Assembly (NCBI RefSeq): GCF_026191675.1
Contig: NZ_JAKRRY010000003.1
Location: 1 to 64,000, forward strand
Length of the DNA: 64,000 nucleotides
Origin: Vibrio qingdaonensis
GTDB taxonomy: Bacteria; Pseudomonadota; Gammaproteobacteria; Enterobacterales; Vibrionaceae
Direction: 5' to 3'
Position 1 is the stretch's first letter. Each line of letters begins with the position of its first letter. The notes under the pieces were generated by a model, which worked only from the letters and a program-made list of their open reading frames with translations, ran no database searches and had not been told where the DNA came from. A program made the translations under genes and the position numbers. Positions 60,113-64,000 of the stretch are shown piece after piece.

Positions 60113-61048
60113 ATGAGAACGATGTTGAGACGAGCAGTTTGGGTATTATCCCTAACAAGTGTGCTTGCAGGGTGCACGGGGTACTCACGTGCGCCTGTCT
60201 CAGATTTGGGAGGAAAGTACGAAAGTGTCTCAAGAGGAAGCTATCGAGGTAGCTTCTACGAGGTACAAAAAGGGGACACCTTGTACTTTATCTCTTACGT
60301 CACCAATAAAGATGTTAAGGAACTGATTAGGTTAAATAATTTACAGGCTCCTTATACGATTCATCCTGGCGATCGCCTTAATTTATGGCGAAGTGTGTAC
60401 TCACCGCCTTCTTATGCTGGTTCCGGTGCGGGTGAAGCCGCAGCCACAACTGCAGCGGCCTCTACGGTATCCCCAAAACCTAAGCCCGTGGCGAAAAAGC
60501 CGGCGAGTTCAACAAGTAATAGTGCCCAAAAAACAGTCAATAAGAAGGTTGAACAATCGAAAGCAAAAGAGTATGGTGATTCTAAAGGTAAACAAAATGT
60601 TAATAACACAAAACCCAATACGGCAAAGCAAAAAGCGGTAGCGAGTAAACCGAAGACAACCGCACCAGCTGCCACTGCCAAGGTATCAAGTTGGGTTTGG
60701 CCGACAAAAGGTCGCGTGATAAAGAACTTTTCTGTAGGGGACCAAGGAAATAAAGGTATCGACATTGCTGGCCAACGAGGACAAGCAATTGTTGCCACTG
60801 CAGGAGGAACCGTGGTGTATTCGGGCAACGCACTTAGAGGGTACGGTAACCTAGTTATCGTCAAACATAATGATAGTTACCTCAGTGCTTATGCTCATAA
60901 CGATCGGTTATTGGTATCGGAAGGACAAAGCGTTAAATCTGGGCAAAAAATCGCAACCATGGGCAGTTCAGGTTCTAACAGTGTCAGATTACACTTTGAA
61001 ATCCGCTATCAAGGCAAATCAGTGAACCCAAAACGCTATTTGCCGTAA
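60113..61048 (+). CDS. nlpD: Outer-membrane lipoprotein NlpD (amidase activator)
   Basis: 311 residues. The lipobox LAGC gives lipidation at Cys21. A LysM domain (YEVQKGDTLYFISYVTNKDV, about 45-90) precedes a low-complexity Lys/Ala/Thr linker (about 105-185) and a LytM domain (about 190-305, ending YQGKSVNPKRYLP). NlpD activates the amidase AmiC for cell separation. The rpoS promoter is normally inside nlpD. Confidence 0.93.
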   Translation: MRTMLRRAVWVLSLTSVLAGCTGYSRAPVSDLGGKYESVSRGSYRGSFYEVQKGDTLYFISYVTNKDVKELIRLNNLQAPYTIHPGDRLNLWRSVYSPPSYAGSGAGEAAATTAAASTVSPKPKPVAKKPASSTSNSAQKTVNKKVEQSKAKEYGDSKGKQNVNNTKPNTAKQKAVASKPKTTAPAATAKVSSWVWPTKGRVIKNFSVGDQGNKGIDIAGQRGQAIVATAGGTVVYSGNALRGYGNLVIVKHNDSYLSAYAHNDRLLVSEGQSVKSGQKIATMGSSGSNSVRLHFEIRYQGKSVNPKRYLP

Positions 61049-61148
61049 CAACGTTCCAATGCTACTTGCATATTAATTGACATGATCAGGATAGGTTAGC
61101 GACATAGTTAGGTAGTCATGTTTTGCTAGCTCGCCAGGGGGAGGCGCT

Positions 61149-62129
61149 ATGGGTATCAGCAATGCAGTAACCAAAAATGAAGAATTCAACGTTGAAAACG
61201 AATTAGAAGTGGTGGGCAACACACGAACTAATAGTGAAGCAAAAACGAAAAAGGAAGAAAAAGAACAGTTTGACGCCTCAGCCAAAAGCCTAGATGCAAC
61301 GCAATTGTACTTAGGTGAAATTGGCTTCTCTCCACTGTTAACCGCTGAAGAAGAAGTTCTCTATGCAAGACGCGCACTGAAAGGTGATGAAGCGGCTCGT
61401 AAGCGTATGATTGAAAGTAACCTTCGACTCGTTGTTAAAATTTCCCGTCGCTACAGTAATCGTGGGCTTGCACTATTAGACCTTATTGAAGAAGGGAACT
61501 TAGGGCTTATTCGCGCGGTAGAAAAATTCGACCCAGAACGTGGTTTCCGTTTCTCAACTTATGCGACGTGGTGGATTCGACAAACGATAGAGCGTGCTTT
61601 GATGAACCAAACACGTACCATTCGGTTGCCAATTCATGTAGTGAAAGAGCTGAATATCTATCTGCGTACTGCACGTGAATTGTCGCAAAAGCTCGATCAT
61701 GAACCCACCGCGGAAGAAATTGCTCATCAGCTCGACAAGCCTGTGAGTGATGTATCTAAAATGCTTCGTCTTAACGAGCGTATTAGCTCGGTCGATACGC
61801 CAATTGGCGGTGATGGAGAGAAGGCGTTATTAGATATTATTCCAGATTCTATGCATTCAGACCCAGAAGTATCCACACAAGATGATGATATTAAAGCGTC
61901 GCTTATCCACTGGCTTGATGAGCTTAACCCGAAACAAAAAGAAGTATTAGCACGACGTTTTGGATTGTTAGGTTATGAGCCCTCAACGCTAGAAGAGGTG
62001 GGTCGGGAGATTTGTCTGACTCGTGAGCGAGTTCGCCAGATTCAGGTGGAAGGTCTACGCCGTCTAAGAGATATTTTGATTAAGCAAGGTCTCAACATGG
62101 AGTCGCTATTCAACTTCAATGATGACTAA
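61149..62129 (+). CDS. rpoS: RNA polymerase sigma factor RpoS
   Basis: 326 residues. Region 1.2 [20 protein letters not shown], region 2 with [17 protein letters not shown], region 3 and region 4.2 ([20 protein letters not shown]) are in order. GGGGGAGG precedes ATG 61149. The N-terminal variable part (about 1-45) is shorter than in V. cholerae. Cys289 replaces the Gly I remember in E. coli and V. cholerae RpoS at the helix-turn-helix turn; one G-to-T change would give it. It controls stationary-phase and general stress genes. Confidence 0.96.
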   Translation: MGISNAVTKNEEFNVENELEVVGNTRTNSEAKTKKEEKEQFDASAKSLDATQLYLGEIGFSPLLTAEEEVLYARRALKGDEAARKRMIESNLRLVVKISRRYSNRGLALLDLIEEGNLGLIRAVEKFDPERGFRFSTYATWWIRQTIERALMNQTRTIRLPIHVVKELNIYLRTARELSQKLDHEPTAEEIAHQLDKPVSDVSKMLRLNERISSVDTPIGGDGEKALLDIIPDSMHSDPEVSTQDDDIKASLIHWLDELNPKQKEVLARRFGLLGYEPSTLEEVGREICLTRERVRQIQVEGLRRLRDILIKQGLNMESLFNFNDD

Positions 62130-62146
62130 ATGAAGAGATAGAGAAA

Positions 62147-62175
62147 TAAAAAAACCGCCGAAAGGCGGTTTTTTT
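62147..62175. terminator. Bidirectional terminator between rpoS and the YgiM-type gene
   Basis: AAAACCGCC / GGCGGTTTT with a GAAA tetraloop and T-runs on both sides, between convergent genes. Confidence 0.9.
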
Positions 62176-62188
62176 ATTTCATAGAATA

Positions 62189-62800
62189 CTATTTCCAGCC
62201 GTTTGGACTTTTACGACGACGTGGAATGATATGCGGAAGAATTAAGCCGAGTAGTAGCCCGATACCCGCCACACCACCACCATACATAAAGTATTTAAGT
62301 AGTAGGTCTTCTTTTTGTGTGTCGAGTTTGGCTCTTAGCTCACGAATCTCTGTTTGCGACGTGGTTAACTGATGATTAATGTCTGAGTAGTTTTGTTCTA
62401 GCTCAGCAATCTGTTTGTTACGTGCATCTAATGAACTTGCTAAGCCTTCTTGTTCGCTATCTGCCGTTTCACGAGCATTGGCAAGCTGGCTTTTTACTTC
62501 TGTTAGTTCTTTTTCAAGACGAGGCAAACGTACCGCCATGCTTTCCTGCGTGGTGACAAACTTAGTTTCAACCCAACCTTTACGTCCACGTGCATCTAGC
62601 ACCTGAGAAAAGCCAGAGCTGCGGTTGGTCGACAGTAGCTTCACTTTGTCACCAGCATTGATGCTGCCGACGATGCGATATTCGTTGCTTGGTCCAGAGT
62701 GGATATAAGTAAATAGTTTGTCGGCAATATAGCGTTCCTGAGCGAATGCGGCAGGTACTACAAACATTGATACTAAGATCATGCTGATCAGTTTTTTCAC
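62189..62800 (-). CDS. YgiM-like SH3-domain membrane protein (TIGR04211 type)
   Basis: 203 residues. A signal peptide (MKKLISMILVSMFVVPAAFA) precedes a bacterial SH3 domain (about 22-90; YIADKLFTYIHSGPSNEYRI), a coiled coil (about 90-165) and a C-terminal transmembrane helix with a basic tail (YFMYGGGVAGIGLLLGLILP, then RRRKS). This matches E. coli YgiM in layout. In several genomes it stands near pit and ygiF-type genes. Function unknown; cell-wall sensing is a guess from the SH3 domain. Confidence 0.85.
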   Translation of the reverse strand: MKKLISMILVSMFVVPAAFAQERYIADKLFTYIHSGPSNEYRIVGSINAGDKVKLLSTNRSSGFSQVLDARGRKGWVETKFVTTQESMAVRLPRLEKELTEVKSQLANARETADSEQEGLASSLDARNKQIAELEQNYSDINHQLTTSQTEIRELRAKLDTQKEDLLLKYFMYGGGVAGIGLLLGLILPHIIPRRRKSPNGWK

Positions 62801-62934
62801 GATAAGTCCCTTCAGTCTTTCAATGGGGATTAATGATAGTGTGCGTCGACCATTGTCTTACGCGGACACACTCAAATTGTAAACTTTTAAGAATGGGCAA
62901 ATAGTATGAATTTTCTGTACGTGGTGCAACTAAG

Positions 62935-62957
62935 AAGGGAGGCTTAGCCTCCCTTTA
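62935..62957 (-). terminator. Hairpin downstream of the PiT transporter
   Basis: AAGGGAGGC / GCCTCCCTT with a TTA loop; the minus strand ends TTCTTAG, a poor T-run. Confidence 0.45.
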
Positions 62958-63019
62958 TTTGCATTTGAGTCAAATATGACGTGAGGTTCACATCTCCCTG
63001 ACTTTATGGTTTGTGTGCG

Positions 63020-64000
63020 TTAACCAGCAAATGATGCTTGAATTGCGTAAAAGAACACAACAGCAAGTAATGCACCTGCAGGTAGCGTCACAATCCAAGA
63101 TGCGACGATGTTGCGAACAACACCTAAGTTAAGCGCCCCGATACCACGAGCAAAACCAACACCTAATACCGCACCAACCAAAGTTTGGGTGGTTGAGATT
63201 GGCAAGCCAGTACCAGATGCTAGAACAACAGTACACGCGGTTGCTAGTTGCGCGGCAAAGCCTCGGCTTGGCGTTAATTCAGTAATACCAGTCCCCACGG
63301 TTGCCATTACTTTATGACCCATGGTCGCAAGACCAACCACGATACCAAAACCACCTAATGGAAGAATCCACCATGCGATAGAGCTCTTTGTGGTAATTTC
63401 GCCCATGTGCTCAACAGTAGAGACAACGGCAGAAAGAGGGCCAATCGCATTGGCTACATCGTTAGAGCCGTGTGCAAATGCCATCGCACACGCTGTGATA
63501 ACCATTAATACGCTGAAGATACCTTCTACGCCACTAAAGCCATGGTCTTCTTCACGGTTAGCAAACTTACGCTGGATGTACAGGTAACCAGATACCATTA
63601 CAGCAGACGAAACGATCGCCGCCCAGAGCCATGCTTCACCGTTAGAAAGGTGCAAACCAACGTGCTTTAGGCCTTTTTTAATCGTAACTAGTGCGATGAC
63701 CATTGTAGTAATGAACATATAAACTGGAACGAAACGCTTAGCGTTCAATAGCGGTTTTTCTGTATCAAAAATCAGTCGTTGTGCACTAACAAAAATCAAG
63801 TAGGCAAAGAAACCGGAAATAACAGGTGTCACCACCCAGCTACCAACGATACCTTTTACTGAGCCCCAGTCCACCGCTTCTGTACCGACAGAAATACAGG
63901 CGAAACCAATGATCGCACCGATAATAGAGTGTGTTGTCGATACCGGCCAACCCATGTATGACGCAAGTAATAGCCATGTACCTGCAGCAAGTAGCGCAGA
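63020..64000 (-). CDS. PiT-family inorganic phosphate transporter (N-terminus beyond the window)
   Basis: About 327 residues of the C-terminal portion are visible; the reading frame continues through the window's right edge without a stop. Repeats GWPVSTTHSIIGAIIGFA and GLPISTTQTLVGAVLGVG are the duplicated PiT signature, and ACAMAFAHGSNDVANAIGPL is the core motif. About eight helices are visible. It carries phosphate with H+ or Na+. The YgiM-type gene follows on the same strand. Confidence 0.93.
   Translation of the reverse strand, partial: SALLAAGTWLLLASYMGWPVSTTHSIIGAIIGFACISVGTEAVDWGSVKGIVGSWVVTPVISGFFAYLIFVSAQRLIFDTEKPLLNAKRFVPVYMFITTMVIALVTIKKGLKHVGLHLSNGEAWLWAAIVSSAVMVSGYLYIQRKFANREEDHGFSGVEGIFSVLMVITACAMAFAHGSNDVANAIGPLSAVVSTVEHMGEITTKSSIAWWILPLGGFGIVVGLATMGHKVMATVGTGITELTPSRGFAAQLATACTVVLASGTGLPISTTQTLVGAVLGVGFARGIGALNLGVVRNIVASWIVTLPAGALLAVVFFYAIQASFAG

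Overview
The window reads as chromosome 1 of a Vibrio species (Vibrionaceae, Gammaproteobacteria). The protein sequences of RpoS, RpoE, SerA, RecO, UbiI and YtfK are close to the enterobacterial and Vibrio versions I know. Highly expressed genes favour CTA leucine codons, as Vibrio genes do, and gene order follows the E. coli/Vibrio backbone. The exact species cannot be fixed by eye. There are no rRNA genes, tRNAs, CRISPR arrays, prophages or insertion sequences that I can see.

Layout. (1) 1-8.4 kb: the end of transketolase, a small zinc-ribbon protein, then epd, pgk, fbaA, mscS, a YbaK-type deacylase, the divergent argO/argP pair and a YggE-type protein. (2) 8.4-15.2 kb: serA, rpiA, ygfA, 6S RNA (ssrS) and zapA on the minus strand, facing ygfB, ubiH and ubiI on the plus strand. 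This is the E. coli arrangement except that pepP is not between ygfB and ubiH. (3) 15.3-20.2 kb: ytfK (SpoT-stimulating protein), a 0.7-kb gap with a probable small RNA, a second YbaK-type deacylase, ygfZ, sdhE-ygfX and nadB. (4) 20.2-29.8 kb: the envelope-stress operon rpoE-rseABC, then lepA-lepB-rnc-era-recO-pdxJ-acpS. (5) 29.9-40.8 kb: barA/varS, rlmD, relA, mazG, pyrG and eno. (6) 40.9-56.1 kb: an accessory block between eno and ftsB. (7) 56.2-64 kb: ftsB-ispD-ispF-truD-surE-pcm-nlpD-rpoS, a YgiM-type SH3 protein and the start-truncated gene of a PiT phosphate transporter.

The accessory block (6) is the most variable part. It holds a divergent Ldh2-type dehydrogenase, an OruR/GbdR-like AraC regulator and a long ureohydrolase with all six metal ligands. 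These may form an undescribed guanidino-compound pathway. It also holds an unlisted 43-codon membrane miniprotein, a GntR/FCD regulator and pyruvate kinase. Next comes an arsenic locus: a fusion of thioredoxin-type arsenate reductase to an ArsR repressor, divergent from GAPDH, a dual-specificity-type phosphatase and arsJ. A PAS-GGDEF protein, a Fur-boxed TonB siderophore receptor and a PilZ protein complete the block.

How it fits together. The window is rich in lower glycolysis and pentose phosphate enzymes (tkt, epd, pgk, fbaA, rpiA, eno, pykF). It is also rich in global stress regulators (RelA, YtfK, RpoE/RseABC, BarA, RpoS, 6S RNA). RpoS carries a cysteine at residue 289, where the relatives I remember have glycine, in the turn of the region 4.2 helix-turn-helix. 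All functional calls are from reading the sequence against family knowledge; no searches were run.
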